A DNA stretch of 64,000 bases, from the NCBI GenBank assembly GCA_022828595.1, contig JAKGHH010000001.1:125624999-125688998 (forward strand), read 5' to 3'. The notes below the pieces were generated by a model. The model ran no database searches. It had not been told where the DNA came from and saw nothing but the letters and a program-made list of their open reading frames with translations. Made by a program: the position numbers and the translations under genes. Source of the stretch: Nelumbo lutea. Lineage: Eukaryota > Streptophyta > Magnoliopsida > Proteales > Nelumbonaceae. Positions 11,438 to 23,372 of this stretch are shown piece after piece. Numbering within the stretch: position 1 is the first letter of the stretch; each line of letters starts with the position of its first letter.

Positions 11438-13224
11438 TATTAGACAGTTTTGTATGCCCTTAGCATCAATCAGAATGATGTACATTATGAGTTTATTGTA
11501 AATGAATAAAAGTACATATTTGATTCATGTTCCTTTGGTGTGTTTCTGTGTAATACCTTTAAACTAGACACATAATGAGACTCGTGTTAGTTTAGAATTA
11601 TCACATCCAGTGGGAAGTTCTGTGGAGACCAATCCTGATAATGCTGACACTGATGTGCCACCAAGTCGGTTGGGGTGGCCTGACTCAGCCGCCAGGGTGA
11701 GACCCAAAGCACATGCAGTATAGGATTTATTTAATCTTTGAACTGGACCAGATTTCTAGTATTACCCTGGACATTGGAGATTAATGGGCTATCTTTGATA
11801 TACCAATCAGTGAGATCCTTAGCGGGGGTCAAAACCTGGGTATATTGGGACAGTCTGAGAATTTATCATGACAGGATCAGCCCCTTTGTCGGGCAAAGGT
11901 AATGATCGGGGATGCACTCTCTCTGATGGAAACCAAGACTGCCGGCAGCCGATTTCAATTGTTGAGATTTATTTTACAAAATATATTTTATATGAGATAT
12001 AAAAGTATATATAATATGGTTTCTAAAAGGTTTGAAAAAGGTTTTAATTCCCGGGATCCATATAAGCAAAGAATGCAACACTGTTCCTTGTAGCCGAGGG
12101 AGAGGTCCTCTCTTGCCGGGTAGTGTTTGATCATTATGGGCTGAGAGGTTAAGTGTAAGACCATTGAGGGTAATACCTGATGAGCTAATTTTGCATCTGC
12201 CCACAGTCCCTGTGTGTTACAACCCAGGGACCACTTAGGGTAAGTGTTGGGCCCATAGAGCCCATGTGATGGGTTTCAGGGGGTGCACTGTCCATAGCAG
12301 TGTACTCGGCCAGGCCTTGTAACAAAGGTTGGGCCGAACCCATGTGACCGATGTGTAGATCAATGTTTAGGTCCCACGCCATACAAGGAAGTCCAACTAG
12401 GCAGTAGTTTGGAAGGCTTAGTGAGCACACAACCTTAATGAGCATGAAGCCCATTTCGAACTGGACTGATTTGATCAGTTTAAATGAGGGGCGGATCTGA
12501 GATTAAATCAGTTAATAGGATTGGGCCTTGACCCTATCCACTCAGAGAGTGCAAGATCTAAATAAGATTTAGATCTAGGAGCCTCCCAATAGGATTAGGA
12601 GAGGACTGATCTAATCCACAGATAAGATAAGGGTTTATCCTTATCACCTAAAGGGATGTCTGACCCAAATGTGATTTGGATCAGCAACTCCTAATTGGAT
12701 TAGGAGCTGATCCTTTAGGATTACAAGAAAAAGAAAGGGCGGCAGCCTTTAGAAACAACAACATCAATTAGGAGAGCTGAAAATCATAGAAGAAAGTTTT
12801 CTGCAATCTCTGCGAAATTCTTTCTTGCCACCTCCTTCTTGCTGCTGCTAGACCTCCAGTTCGATCTCCAACTTTGTGGGAGAAATCAAGATTCGATCTT
12901 GATACCAGCCCTTTGTGAAAGGATTGATTGGAAGTAGTGCTCACGTTTCATCCAGCTATTTTTACAAAGGATCATGTTCTTGGAGAATGCTGCTGATTCT
13001 GCTCCATCCTGCACTGCGCCATCTTTAGTGGGAGTAATCTTTGGATCCTACTCCTTTTGGTTCAGATCTAGTTCAGTTTATGGTTCAAGATTGATCATTG
13101 AAAATATGATTTTCTAAATAGGGAATGTGATTCCCAGATGAAGGGAGAGAATTTTTTTTTTAAAATTTGCCCACCTTATTCCGCAAGTTTTGGGCGTCCA
13201 TACAATGGATCTCTCAACCCTTCA
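11438..13224 (+). repeat. 3' LTR of element A
   Basis: Starts TATTAGACAG (the terminal TG has become TA) and ends CAACCCTTCA; 1,787 bp. It is shorter than the 5' LTR because of internal deletions, for example after about 11,788 and near 13,050. Target duplication ttggg follows at 13225-13229. The differences between the two LTRs indicate an old insertion. Confidence 0.9.
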
Positions 13225-13902
13225 TTGGGTTCTTAGGCAACTTGGTGTGAGCAACACATTCCTTCAAGGCTACCTCAATGAAGAAGTGTTTATGAAACAA
13301 CCCATGGGTTTTGTTGATCATACACGACCACATTTTGTTTGTCAGTTTAAGCGTTCTCTTTATGGCTTGAAACAAGCCCCAAGGACTCGGTTTACCTGAT
13401 TGCGGGATCGTTTGGTTCATCTTGGTTTTATTGAATCTCGAGCAGATAGTTATTTATTTATTTGTCAGAATGGTACTGATGTCATTTTTTTTCTTGTGTA
13501 TGTAGACGACATACTCATCACTGGATCTTCTACTTCAACCATTACTGCTCTCATCTCCCAGCTCTCTACCACCTTTGACCTCCGTGACCTTGGGGAAGTC
13601 CATTACTTCTTAGGATTGAAGCTTCATCGTACTATAGATGGTGTGCATCTTTCACAATGTAAATATATTAATGATCTTCTCCTTAAGACTAAGATGTGTG
13701 AATCTAATCCCATCCATACGCCTATCTATGGTGGTGTCTACCCGTCTTGATGACATTCAAGGTTCACCTCTTCTAGATGCCACTGAATATCATAGTGTGG
13801 TAGGGGTGTTGCAATATATTACTCTCACTCGGCCGAATATTAGCTTCTTTGTTAATAATGCTTGCCAATTTATGAAGGAACCTACTGATGTTCATTGGAG
13901 TG
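13225..13902 (+). pseudogene. Copia element E, segment 2: central reverse transcriptase
   Basis: Continues the RT interrupted at 1946. FLQGYLNEEVFM, FKRSLYGLKQAPR, the catalytic YVDD (13499-13510), DLRDLGEVHYFLGL and the thumb region (LSQCKYINDLL) are all recognisable. A TGA at about 13397-13399 and a frameshift near 13,745 break it. The segment ends at 13902 where element D is inserted; the remaining RNase H follows after 20,907. Confidence 0.92.
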
Positions 13903-14241
13903 AAAAGAAAAACAAACTTTTGAAATAAACGGACAGATTAAAATATTGCAAAAAAGTAACAGAAAAGATCAGAAACAGAGAATCAAGAAGAAAGGAGAGG
14001 GAGAAGAAGGGTGCGACAATAAGGGTTCAGAGAGAGATTTTCGAATGTAATCCTCTCTTACACCCTAATCCCTTTTCATTAACTTAATTTTAGTAATTAT
14101 AGAGAGGCCCTTAACTGGGCAAATAATTTAAGAAAAAACATAACATATGTAAGGCCCATGTTGAGTCCCATTACGACAAAGAACATAAACAAAAAAAAAA
14201 AAACAAACAGTCTATGGGCCATTCGGCCCATCCTCTCTACA
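13903..14241 (-). repeat. 3' LTR of element D
   Basis: About 339 bp, strongly matching 20570-20907. On the minus strand it begins TGTAGAGAGGATGGGCC. The far end lacks a canonical CA in both copies. Confidence 0.88.
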
Positions 14242-14255
14242 CTCCCCCTCAAGCT
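14242..14255 (-). promoter_or_regulatory. Polypurine tract of element D
   Basis: On the minus strand TTGAGGGGGAG lies directly against the start of the 3' LTR, the standard place for the plus-strand primer. Confidence 0.82.
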
Positions 14256-16130
14256 GAGTATAGATGTCTATCATGCCCAGCTTGCCAGTATCATGTTGAA
14301 GTTTGGCCTTGGGGATGTCCTTGGTAAGGATATCAACTAATTGTCCATCAGAAGAGATAAATGGAAGACAAACTTCTCTAGAAGCCACTCTTTCTTGAAT
14401 AAAATGTCTATCAATTTCAATATGTTTGGTCATGTCATGTTGCACCGGATTGTGAGCAATGTTGATGATAACCTGATTATCACAATATAACATTAATGAC
14501 TTGCCATACTCAATACCCAGTTCCTCCATCAAGGATTGAAGCCAGTATAACTCAGAAACTCCATGACCCATGGCTTTGTACTCTGCTTTAGTTGAATATC
14601 TGGCAACAACTGATTGTTTCTTGCTTCTCCAAGAAACACTATTACTTGCCACCAAGCTACAGTACCTAGAAGTTGATATCCATCATCAATGTTTCTGGCC
14701 CAATCAACATTTATGTAAGCCTCAAGTTTCATATGACCATGCTTAGCAAAAAGAATTCCCTTTCTAGGAGAACCCTTTAATTAGCACAAAATTCGTTTTG
14801 TTGCTGCCATGTGATTGTCCCTGGGAGCATGCATGAACTGACTAATGCAACTGACAGCATATGCAATGTCTGACCAAGTCATGAACAGATAGAGCAACTT
14901 CCCAAGTATCCTCTAGAAAATTCCCTTTTCTTTCAGCAATACTCCATCTGAGGCAGAAAGCTTATGACTCATATCAATAGGAGTAGCAACTAGTCTAGCA
15001 CCCATCTTCCCTGTTTCAGTGAGCAAGTCAAGCACATACTTTCGTTGAGAGATAAAGATCGCATCCTTAGACTGAGCAACTTCTATGCCAAGAAAATACC
15101 TCAATTCCCCCTAGATCTTTGATCTCAAATTCTGTATGAGGGAAAAATTTAAGATCATTAATCCCTGCTACATCATTACTAGTCACAACTATATCATCAA
15201 CATAGATAATAAGGTATACCACCAGAGAGCCTCTCCTCTTCACAAAGAGGGTATGATCAGATTGAGTCTGTATATAGCCAAAGTTAACAAGGTCAGCCCT
15301 AACCTTTCAAACCATGCCCTAGGTGACTATTTAAGTCCATAAAGAGATTTTTTCAGTTTTAATTCTTTTCCCTCCATATCTGTGTCATACATCCCCGAAG
15401 GAAGAGACATATTGACCTCCTCATGTAACTCTCCATTTAGAAATGCGTTTTTCATGTCCAACTAGTAAAGTGGCCAATCTGAATGTGTAGCCAGAGATAA
15501 CAAAACCCTCACAGAGGTCATCTTTGTAGCAGGATATGTTTGTGTATAACCTTTTGCAACCAGCCTAGCTTTGTACCTTTCAATGGTGCCATCAGCATGA
15601 TATTTGATGGTGAAAACCCACTTACAACCTACTGGAGGTTCCTTCCCTTCAGGAAAATCAATCACTTCCCAAGTGTCATTCTTATGCAAGGCATCTATTT
15701 TTGTTCTCATAGCATCCCCCCTTTTACTTTCCTGACAATTATAGGGATACCTGTTGTCTCCTTTGTGACTGGAAGTATAGGAGGCTCTTGTGATGTAGAA
15801 GAAATAATTTGCCCACTTCTAGTTCCCAGCTGCTGGTACAACCTGGGATTAGAGAGAGGACAAGGAGGTAACGGAAGAGGAATAGGGATACTGAAGGAGA
15901 TGACTATTCCTCCCTTGACTCATTTGAAGTAGAAGGAGGCTCAAAAGAAGACTCAACTGGGACAGGAAGGGGGAGAGCAAACAACTATGACAAATTCTCC
16001 TCCTTTGGACAATGCTTCTCTAGAGAAGGACCATAGAAAGAAAAAGACTCATCAAAGGTGACATCCATTGAGACATACCGAGTTCCAGACTTTGGATCAA
16101 AACAACAATAAGCCTTTTGTATGGAGGCAT
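14256..16130 (-). pseudogene. Element D integrase C-terminus, reverse transcriptase and RNase H (decayed)
   Basis: Reading down the minus strand from 16130: the integrase C-terminal region (FDPKSGTRYVSMDVTFDE), a linker, RT start (TWEVIDFPEGKEPPVGCKW, about 15,640) with ERYKARLVAKGYTQTY, the LDMKNAFLNGELHEEV equivalent (about 15,460-15,410), YVDD (15193-15204) and FLGIEVAQSKD (about 15,100). RNase H follows with SKKQSVVARYSTKAEY (about 14,600), LYCDNQ and DILTKD (about 14,310). Numerous stops and frameshifts interrupt it. Confidence 0.88.
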
Positions 16131-18390
16131 TGCTAGACAGTGTATGCCCTTAGCTCCAATCAGAATGCCGTACATTATGACATTTAATGTAATTGAATAA
16201 AGTACATATTTGATTCGTGCTATTATGGTGTGTTTATGTGTAATACCCTTAAACTAAACACATAAGAGACTCGTGTTAGTTTAGAATCTTCATAGCCGTT
16301 GGATAAATTTGGGGAGATTTATCCTGCCAAGGTTGACACTGATGTGCCACCAAGTTGGTTGGGGTGGCTTGTCTTAGCTGCCAGGGTGAGACCTGAGGTA
16401 CATGCAGTGTGAATTTTCTTGAAACCCTAAACTGGACCAAAATTCTAGTATTGCTCTGGACCTTGGAGATTGATGGGAAAAACTGGAATGTTACACCTGA
16501 CCCTTAGACTCGATTATGATACTGCATTAGGTGTCGGATTGGGCTGTCTTTGATATGCCAATCAGTGAGATCCTTAGAGGGGGTCAAAACCTGGGTATGT
16601 TGGGAAAGTCCAAGAATTCATTTGAGTGAGTGATCATAGTGACAGGATCAGCCCCTTCGTCGGACAAAGTGAATGATTAGGGATGCACTCTCTCTAATGG
16701 AAACCCAAACTGTCGGCATTCGATTTCAACCATTGAAATTTGTTTTGCAAAATATATTTATATAGAAATATATATATATATATACCCTCAGCTATATTAT
16801 GGTTTCAAAGTGTTTGCAAAAGGTTTTAATTCCCATGATCCATGTGAGTAGAGAGTGCAGCACAGTACCTTGTAGCTGAGGGAGATGTCCTCTCTTGTCG
16901 GATAGTGTTTGATCATTATGGGCTGATGGGCTAATCTTGCATTTGCCCATAGTCCTTGGGTTTTCATAAGGTGACTGGACCCAAGGACCATTTAGTGTAA
17001 ATGTTGGGCCCATTAAGAGCCTATGGTGGACTCAGGGGTTCACTGTCTCCTACAGTGAATTCGGCCAGGCCTTGTAACAGAGGCTGGGCTGAACCCATGT
17101 GGCTGATGTGTAGGTCAATGTTTGGGTCCCACGCCATACAAAGATATCTAACTGGGCAACAGTTTGGAGGGTAAGTGAGTAGATTGACTTAATGGTCCTA
17201 AAGCACAATTCGAACTGGCTTAATGAGATTAATTAAAACGGGGTGGTTCTAGGGTTGTCCCTATCCACTCAAAGAGTCCAGATCTAAATAAAGATTTGGA
17301 TTAGGAAACTCCTAATTAGATTAGGAGGGTTGATCTTTATCTGCAGATAAGATAAAGGATTATCCTCATCTCTTAAAGAGATTCCAAATCCAAATACAAG
17401 ATTTGAATTAGGAAACTCCAAATGGGATTAGGAGATTCTCTCTTTAAGGTCTATAAATAGAGGAGTAGGGAGAACCTCCAACACAAAATTCTTAGTTTAG
17501 AGATAAAAGAGAGAGAAGAACCTACAGTTCGACTATTCCTATCTTCTGCTTTTTCCGGCTTCTACAACTATACCAGTTCGATCTCCACCTGTTGGAGCAA
17601 TCAAGAAGTGTTCTTGATATTATCTTTTGGCAGAAAAGGTAATCAGAAGTCGTGCTCACTGACCCTCCATCAGATTCTTGCTGAAGAGTAATCCTGTTGA
17701 TTTTGCTTCATTCTGCACCTCGTCATATTCAGTGGAAGTAGTATTTGGATCTTTCCTTGGGCATGAACACCTTCGTTGGAGGTTATTGTTACTTCATATC
17801 AGGTATAACCCTCCACTCCCTTTTGGTTTCAGATCTGATCTGGTTTAGGTTCAAGATTGATCTTTGAAAATTTAGTTTTCTAAAATAGGGAATGTGATTC
17901 TCACATGGGAGAGAGAGAAATTTTTGAAATTTCACCCAACCTACCTACAGGGTTCGGGCATCCATATGATGGATATCTCATACCTTTAGTGGTATCAAAG
18001 CCAGGTTCAAATCTTGAACCGAAATTAATCAGATCTGGAACTGCGCAAGTGGGCAGAAGGCATTCTACTCGATTTGCGCAGATTAGCAATTTTCTGGGAA
18101 ATCGGTTCCCAGATTTTGGGCGATTGATCTGAAATTAAATATTTATAAATCTGAATTATATTTAGAATTGTTTTGCATATTTTTCTTGATTTTTGGGTTG
18201 TTCATATGGTGGAGATCGAAATCTTTAATGGCGTAGAAATCTGCGTTTTTTTGTTCTTTTACATTCTTGGTCTGTAAATATTTTTTTTATATTTTTGTAC
18301 AGAATGTATAGGAATTCAATTTTAATGTAATATTAATAGAAATTAGGTTTTCTATTTTATTTCATTCGAAATTGAAGTAGAAAACGCAAG
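16131..18390 (+). mobile_element. Element C: LTR plus partial leader of the A/B copia family, inside element D
   Basis: A full LTR (16131-17988, starting TGCTAGACAG and ending ATACCTTTA) is followed by a primer-binding site (tggtatcaaagcc, 17990-18002) and about 390 bp of leader matching elements A and B. The similarity stops near 18,390 and element D integrase sequence begins. No second LTR or coding region is present. The 5-bp flank aggca on the left has no partner on the right, and D lacks roughly 200 integrase codons at this point. A deletion that removed both the rest of C and part of D explains this best. Confidence 0.85.
17452..17459 (+). promoter_or_regulatory. Putative TATA box of the element C LTR
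   Basis: TATAAATA follows the same inverted-repeat array found in the solo LTR (CTCCTAATTAGATTAGGAG near 17,310-17,330) and is placed as in element B. Confidence 0.6.
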
Positions 18391-19178
18391 GAGGGTAAGT
18401 GGTATGTCCCCCACATATCAGAGTGCACAATATGGAATGGAGAAGATCTTTTATTACTCAAAGGATAACTGCTTCTACAATGTTTTGATAAATCACAAGA
18501 CTCACAATGAAGACTAGACAAGTTAATTCTCTTAAATAGTTTTTGGAATAAATGACTCAATGAAAAAAAAAAAGAAAGATGACCCAAACGAAAATGACAT
18601 AACATGACACGACTGACAGACTCTGAAGATGTAAATCCAAAAGCAGCTTTCCCAGGTTGTCCTTGACATTGTCTAGGAGTATCCAGTAGATATATTCCAT
18701 TCGCGTCATGGCCACTCCCAATCACTTTCTGAGATTCCAGATCCTGAAAACACAGTAGGAAAGGAAAAAATGTTACACTGCAGTTCAAAGACTTAGTTAG
18801 ACTACTTACAGATAACAAATTTGTATTTAATTTGGGCCCATGAAGAGCAGGATGAAGTAAAAGGGAGTTTGTGGCCTTGATGGTTCCCTTGCCAGAGATA
18901 GGAGCAAAAGAGATGTCAGCTAAGGTAATCTTATCACAACCAGGAAATAAGTCATAAGAAATAAACAAAGTAGAAAGGCTGGTCATATGATCAGAAGCTC
19001 TAGAATCAATAATCCAAGGGATTCTACGATTACCTGAGATAGTTGCATGATTGGCAATAGCCCTTATACCTGAATGAGCAAATGCAGAAGAAGTTGAATT
19101 TCCTGGAGGGTTGGAAGAAGAGGCAGCACACTCAAGGTGACTGATAATTCTTCCAAACTTCTCATATTCTGCCTTCAT
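18391..19178 (-). pseudogene. Element D protease, gag-pre-integrase and integrase N-terminus
   Basis: A single open frame on the minus strand. The protease motif WIIDSRASDHMTS has Arg where copia has the Gly of DSGA, so catalysis is probably lost. A pre-integrase segment follows (GIYLLDTP, LCHFRLGHLS, then HCESCDLSKH), and the first integrase motif HSDMWG sits near 18,420. The frame then runs into the leader of element C; the terminal residues annotated by the open frame (to 18357) are C sequence. The rest of the integrase core is absent. Confidence 0.87.
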
Positions 19179-19220
19179 AACTGCTAACTGTTCACTAGCA
19201 GTTCTCTCATTGGTTAAGCG

Positions 19221-20097
19221 CTAGTCATTATCTAGACCAGTAGCAATGTTGGCACTTCTAGTCTTCAAATTATCAATCTTCTTTTGGAAGCGAGGTGGAA
19301 GAAGCTCCAGATGCAGTTTCCAGCACTTATCTTTTGTATGTTTTGATTTCTTACAATACTCACAAATAACTTCCTTTTTTCCTGAATCACCTGGACTTCC
19401 TGTAGCTCCTTTAGGTTTTAGCCCCATGTTAGCAAAGTGGTCATTTAGACCAGCCCCTAGAACCTGGACTAGTCTTCTGCTTTCTTCCCTACTCAACAAG
19501 GCATAGGCCTGAGACAATGAAACACTATCCTTGGATAAGATGTTCTGTTTTGTTATGTCATACTCAAGATTCAACCCCATCAAGAATTCAAAAACCCTAT
19601 TTCTCTCAACTAATTGTTTGTAGGTTTCAGCATCATTAGTACTTTCCCAGGCAATAGTTTGCATCAAGTCAATTTCTTGTCAAAGAGATTTCAGCATAGT
19701 GAAATCAACGGCTAGAAGCAATTTATATGCCCTAGCTACATTCAATTTCTGAAAATAGGTTTCAGCAACACTGTCCCATATTTCCTTTGCTGAATTCATT
19801 CATAAATAGTGTTGACTGATGTGAGGTTGCATCGAATTTACTAACCACCCAATTGCAGTATAATTTTCTTGCATCCATTTTTCATAAGATGTATCGTCTT
19901 CCAAAGGAGCCTTCTTGCTCCCGGAGATATACCCCCACTTGCCTCTACTGCAGACATGAATTTTTACTAATTGTGACCATGCTAGATAATTGGTTCCATC
20001 TAGCTTGAATGGTCACAGCCAGTAAAGAGTTAAAAGAGGCCCCGGGAACCTGTCTGGACTCAACAACATGCTTGTTTTCAACTCTCAAAGGATCCAT
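19221..20097 (-). pseudogene. Element D gag with zinc knuckle (decayed)
   Basis: The minus-strand ATG at 20097 (MDPLRVENKHVV) starts a gag-like protein (UBN2/retrotran_gag type). Its first half has several stops and a frameshift (about 19,670-20,000), while 19221-19667 is open. It contains FEFLMGLNLEYD, a QAYALLSREESRR helix and an intact CX2CX4HX4C zinc knuckle CEYCKKSKHTKDKC (about 19,365-19,320). In copia elements this protein assembles the particle and binds RNA. It lies directly upstream of the protease and integrase fragment. Confidence 0.87.
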
Positions 20098-20557
20098 CTT
20101 CTTAAAACACTCCAAAAATAACTTCTAACAGCTTTAATTAACAATCAAAGAAGACAGAAAAGAAAATATGTTGTGAATCAACCTTTATGCAGCCGTACCT
20201 GTTAACTGCGTCAAACCCGAAACCCGAGAGAAACAAGAAAAAACCAGCCGCACCTTGTAGACTTCATAGAACACTGAGCAACTTATATCGATCTTCAAGA
20301 TGAAGAACAAGAAGTCTTCCAGCAATCACTGAGCGCCAAGGTCAAACACTTTGTGGGACCTACAAGCAGATTTCTCCAGTAAATTAGGGTTTTGGACAAC
20401 ACTCCTGAGACTGTCAAAGGGACGATAAGTACAACCTCCTTCTCTCCAAAAACCACTAACAACTAGGCTGAAAAAAAATTAACTATTCATGCGATTCAGT
20501 TCTCCATACACACTATGTATGGGAAGAAAGAGAAGAAAAGAAGGGAAAAGAGAGCCC

Positions 20558-20569
20558 GCTCTGATACCA
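20558..20569 (-). promoter_or_regulatory. Primer-binding site of element D
   Basis: The plus-strand gctctgatacca is the reverse complement of TGGTATCAGAGC, the initiator-Met tRNA site, directly against the end of the 5' LTR. Confidence 0.88.
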
Positions 20570-20907
20570 AGAAGAAAAACAACCTTATGAAATAAACAAA
20601 CAGATTAAAATAGTGCAAAAGAGTGATAGAGAAGATCAGAAACAGAGAATCAAGAAGAGAGGAGAGGAAGAAGAAGGTGGCGACAATAAGGGTTTTGAGA
20701 GAGATTTTCGAATGTAATCCTCTCTTACACCCTAATCCCTTTACATTAACTTAATTTCAGTAATTACAAAGAGGCCCTTAACTAGGCAAATAATTTAAGA
20801 AAAAAAATAACATAAGTAAGACCCATGTTGAGGCCCATTACAACAAAGAAAATAAACAAAAGAAATAAACGAACAGTCTATGAGCCATTAGGCCCATCCT
20901 CTCTACA
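20570..20907 (-). repeat. 5' LTR of element D
   Basis: 338 bp, matching the LTR at 13903-14241 with scattered substitutions and small indels. It ends against the resumed RT/RNase H of host element E. Confidence 0.88.
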
Positions 20908-21325
20908 ATGTGTTGTTAAGTGGATCCTTCGTTATCTTAAGTCAACGATTGACCATGTGATTATTTTTCGTCCCTCTCATGAATTGGATTTAGAGGCTTT
21001 TTCTTATGTCCATTGAGCTAGTTGCCTAGTTGATCACCGCTCCCAAGGAAGTTTTTGTGTTTACTTGGACCGTAATTTGATTTCATGGAGCTCTCGTAAA
21101 CAATCCACAGTTTCTCGCTCTAGCACAGAGTCATAATACCACTGCCTTGCCTCCACTGACACCGAAATTATTTGGCTCTAGATGTTGCTCCACGAACTTG
21201 GTTTGAAGGTCCCTCGACCTCTTGTAATCTGGTGTGACAATTTTGGGGCCAAGTTTCTCTCATCCATTCCTACACACCATTCTCACACCAAACACATTGA
21301 GTTTGAAGCTCCCTCCATCTTCATT
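20908..21325 (+). pseudogene. Copia element E, segment 3: RNase H
   Basis: VVKWILRYLKS continues the frame left at 13902. RNase H is recognisable from [19 protein letters not shown] (about 21,075-21,130), ASTDTEIIWL, WCDNFGA and HTKHIEFE, with several stops. The similarity ends at about 21,325, before the C-terminal end expected for copia pol, so E is truncated here and no 3' LTR of E was found. Confidence 0.88.
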
Positions 21326-22808
21326 TTATATGTATGCATTCAAAAATGTAAATGCAATTATTCATCCATAAATGTATATTTTTATTTTCCTTGCAAATAT
21401 ATGTGTTTATGTATGTAGATTAGTATGTATGTATCTATACATATGTATGTATGCATTTTATATATGTAAAATTTTGAACTTACAAGCAAAACTTTTATAA
21501 AACATGATAATTATTATGTTCTTTTACACATAATAATGCTGAAACTGAATTAAATCTTGAGTCTAGGAAATAAGACAGTTTGGAAAATGGAAGTAGTGAA
21601 ATCGGGCCAACCAAAACCCTACCCAATCCTAATGCAACCTAAAGTTTTAGGGTTTGGGTTAGAGTTGACTTCAACCCAACCTAACCAGGCCTGACTTATT
21701 CCCATAGGCCTAGGGGTGCAAATGGATAATCCAATCCTATTTTTCCAAATTTGAATATCCCCCTATCATATTTTTTTATCAAATCAGGAAAATAGGATCC
21801 ATTTAAAAAATCAGTTTGGATTCGGATCACCCTATCCATTTTAAAATCTGTTTATTTATTTATTTATGAATATGTTTATATTGTACTTTTATAATTTGTT
21901 TTTATATTATATATGTTTTTTTATAAAAAGATATGTATATGCATTTTGTATGTATTTATAGACTAACAATGATTATTTTGACCTTAAATATAATCTTATG
22001 AGTATATTTATGAAATTGACTTGTATTTCCTAGCATATGCAAGCAATTCCATATTTTTTTATCCGTATCCATACATTAGCAAAGAATATCTGTAATTGAA
22101 CGGTTTAATACAATATCTAGTACTCATACTTTAATCCTTGATTTATTGATATTTTAACTAGGTTTGGATTTAAGCATTCGCTATAGATTGGGTTTGGGCC
22201 CGAAAACTCAGGCCTAACCTAAACGTAAATTAGGCTTGGAGTGAAGCCTTGGGTAAACCGAGCCTGATATCTACACCTTTACGTTGGGCCTTGATCGACT
22301 TTCAGCCCAACCCACTCCAACCAAATTGCACCCTTGTCCAATAGTTCTATTACGGTTATATATGTAGTGAGATTAAATAGAGTAACAGACCATGTATTCC
22401 AAGTATTGCAAGTTCATGTTGTAAATCACAGTCATTATTTTTTTTTCCTTTTTATTTCTGAAAAACAATAAATATAGATTTCCATTCAACGTGTTCCTCG
22501 TATAAGAAAAGTAGAACCTAAGAGGAAGGAGAATAAGTAGCAATCGAGGTGGTTACTTTTTTTTTTTTCATTTTCTCTTTTATATTATTTACCTCCAACC
22601 GAGTATTTTCTTTTTCTTTTTTCTCTTTTACTTTTTATTTTCCCTGTTGATACTTTCAACACATCAACATAGAAATCAGAGCTTCCCGTCAAATGGCATT
22701 GGTCTGATCATCTGAGTCTTTGAGGAGAGAGATCGGATCTCCCATCCTAATGTATCACCGATGTGTATTGGGATTCCCACATCATACCAACAAAAGAAGA
22801 TATTTCCA
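21326..22808. other. AT-rich spacer with a possible decayed TIR element
   Basis: No gene is recognisable. Two stretches rich in GGGTTTGGG/CAACCCAACC words (about 21,600-21,710 and 22,150-22,330) flank AT-rich DNA. The words taggggtgcaa (21711) and ttgcacccttg (ending 22335) form an imperfect inverted repeat like hAT MITE ends, but no target duplication is visible. Confidence 0.4.
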
Positions 22809-22986
22809 ATGAGTTGGGATCTCCTGACAATAAAATACATTTCAACAGCTTATTAATTCACACATCTTATTATAAAATTAGGGCCCACCATAAAAGTGGA
22901 ACCTACAATGCATGAGATGTGCAGTGTATTAGATGATGTTGATAGGGTGTTAGAATATATTTTATTGGCAAGTGATCCGGATTCAT
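22809..22986. mobile_element. 178-bp MITE
   Basis: The terminal inverted repeats are long and imperfect: the left arm runs GATCTCCTGACAATAAAATAC and the right arm, on the reverse strand, GATCACTTGCCAATAAAATAT. The direct repeat ttcca flanks it (22804-22808 and 22987-22991). It has no coding capacity; the superfamily is unassigned. Confidence 0.6.
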
Positions 22987-22998
22987 TTCCAATAGGCA

Positions 22999-23372
22999 CC
23001 TATAGCATTTGTTTGGTATTGTTGTCGTTGCTTTAGAAAACAGTGATACATTAGCGTTATTGTCAGAAAAAATGGTGCTCCAGGAAATGCCTGATTATTT
23101 AAAACCATTTTTTCATAAAAAACGGTGCTCTAAGTCACACTTTGAAAATTGAGAAGGCGTGGTTTGGAGCAACGCCAAATTTAGTGTTTCCTGGAGCTAC
23201 AACTCGTTGCTGCCAACAGAGACATGAGATGGCAATGGCAGGGACATGATATGGCACTGGATAATAAGTACTCGTGCTGAAAACATTTCATAGAGCATTG
23301 GTACCAAACAAAAAACATTGTTATTGCTCCAAGAAACGTCATTCCTAGCAGCAACATTTCCAAACAAAAAAA
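22999..23372. mobile_element. Possible MITE with TTTGTTTGG-type ends
   Basis: The left end (gcatttgtttggtattgttg) and the right end (caacatttccaaacaaa, reverse strand) form an imperfect inverted repeat. Inner copies of the word (gcattggtaccaaacaaa near 23,310) suggest subterminal repeats. Boundaries are approximate and no duplication is evident. Confidence 0.42.

Larger units (their letters stand above)
1947..13224 (+). mobile_element. Element A: nested Ty1/copia retrotransposon with long LTRs, carrying an internal solo LTR
   Basis: Layout is 5' LTR (1947-3890), primer-binding site, leader of about 1.8 kb interrupted by a solo LTR, gag, pol in copia order (protease, integrase, RT, RNase H), polypurine tract and 3' LTR (11438-13224). 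The 5-bp direct repeat ttggg lies at 1942-1946 and 13225-13229. Removing the insert and one copy of the repeat makes the host RT of element E read through in one frame, so both boundaries are well supported. Without the solo LTR the element is about 9.3 kb, close to element B (9.1 kb), to which it is clearly related along its length. I did not assign a copia lineage. Many stops make A defective. Confidence 0.93.
13903..20907 (-). mobile_element. Element D: nested minus-strand Ty1/copia element with short LTRs
   Basis: Two direct repeats of about 340 bp (13903-14241 and 20570-20907) flank a minus-strand copia interior with primer-binding site, gag, protease, integrase N-terminus, RT and RNase H in the expected order. 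The flanks gagtg (13898-13902) and atgtg (20908-20912) are a candidate but imperfect target duplication (3 of 5 match). Treating them as one lets the RT/RNase H connection of host element E read through at the family's normal spacing. The integrase core is missing where element C sits (16131 to about 18390). D is unrelated to the A/B family at LTR level. Confidence 0.9.

Noticed and set aside
21711..22335. Possible TIR element (taggggtgcaa ... ttgcacccttg)
   Set aside because: Flanking octamers do not match, and the inverted ends are only about 11 bp and imperfect.
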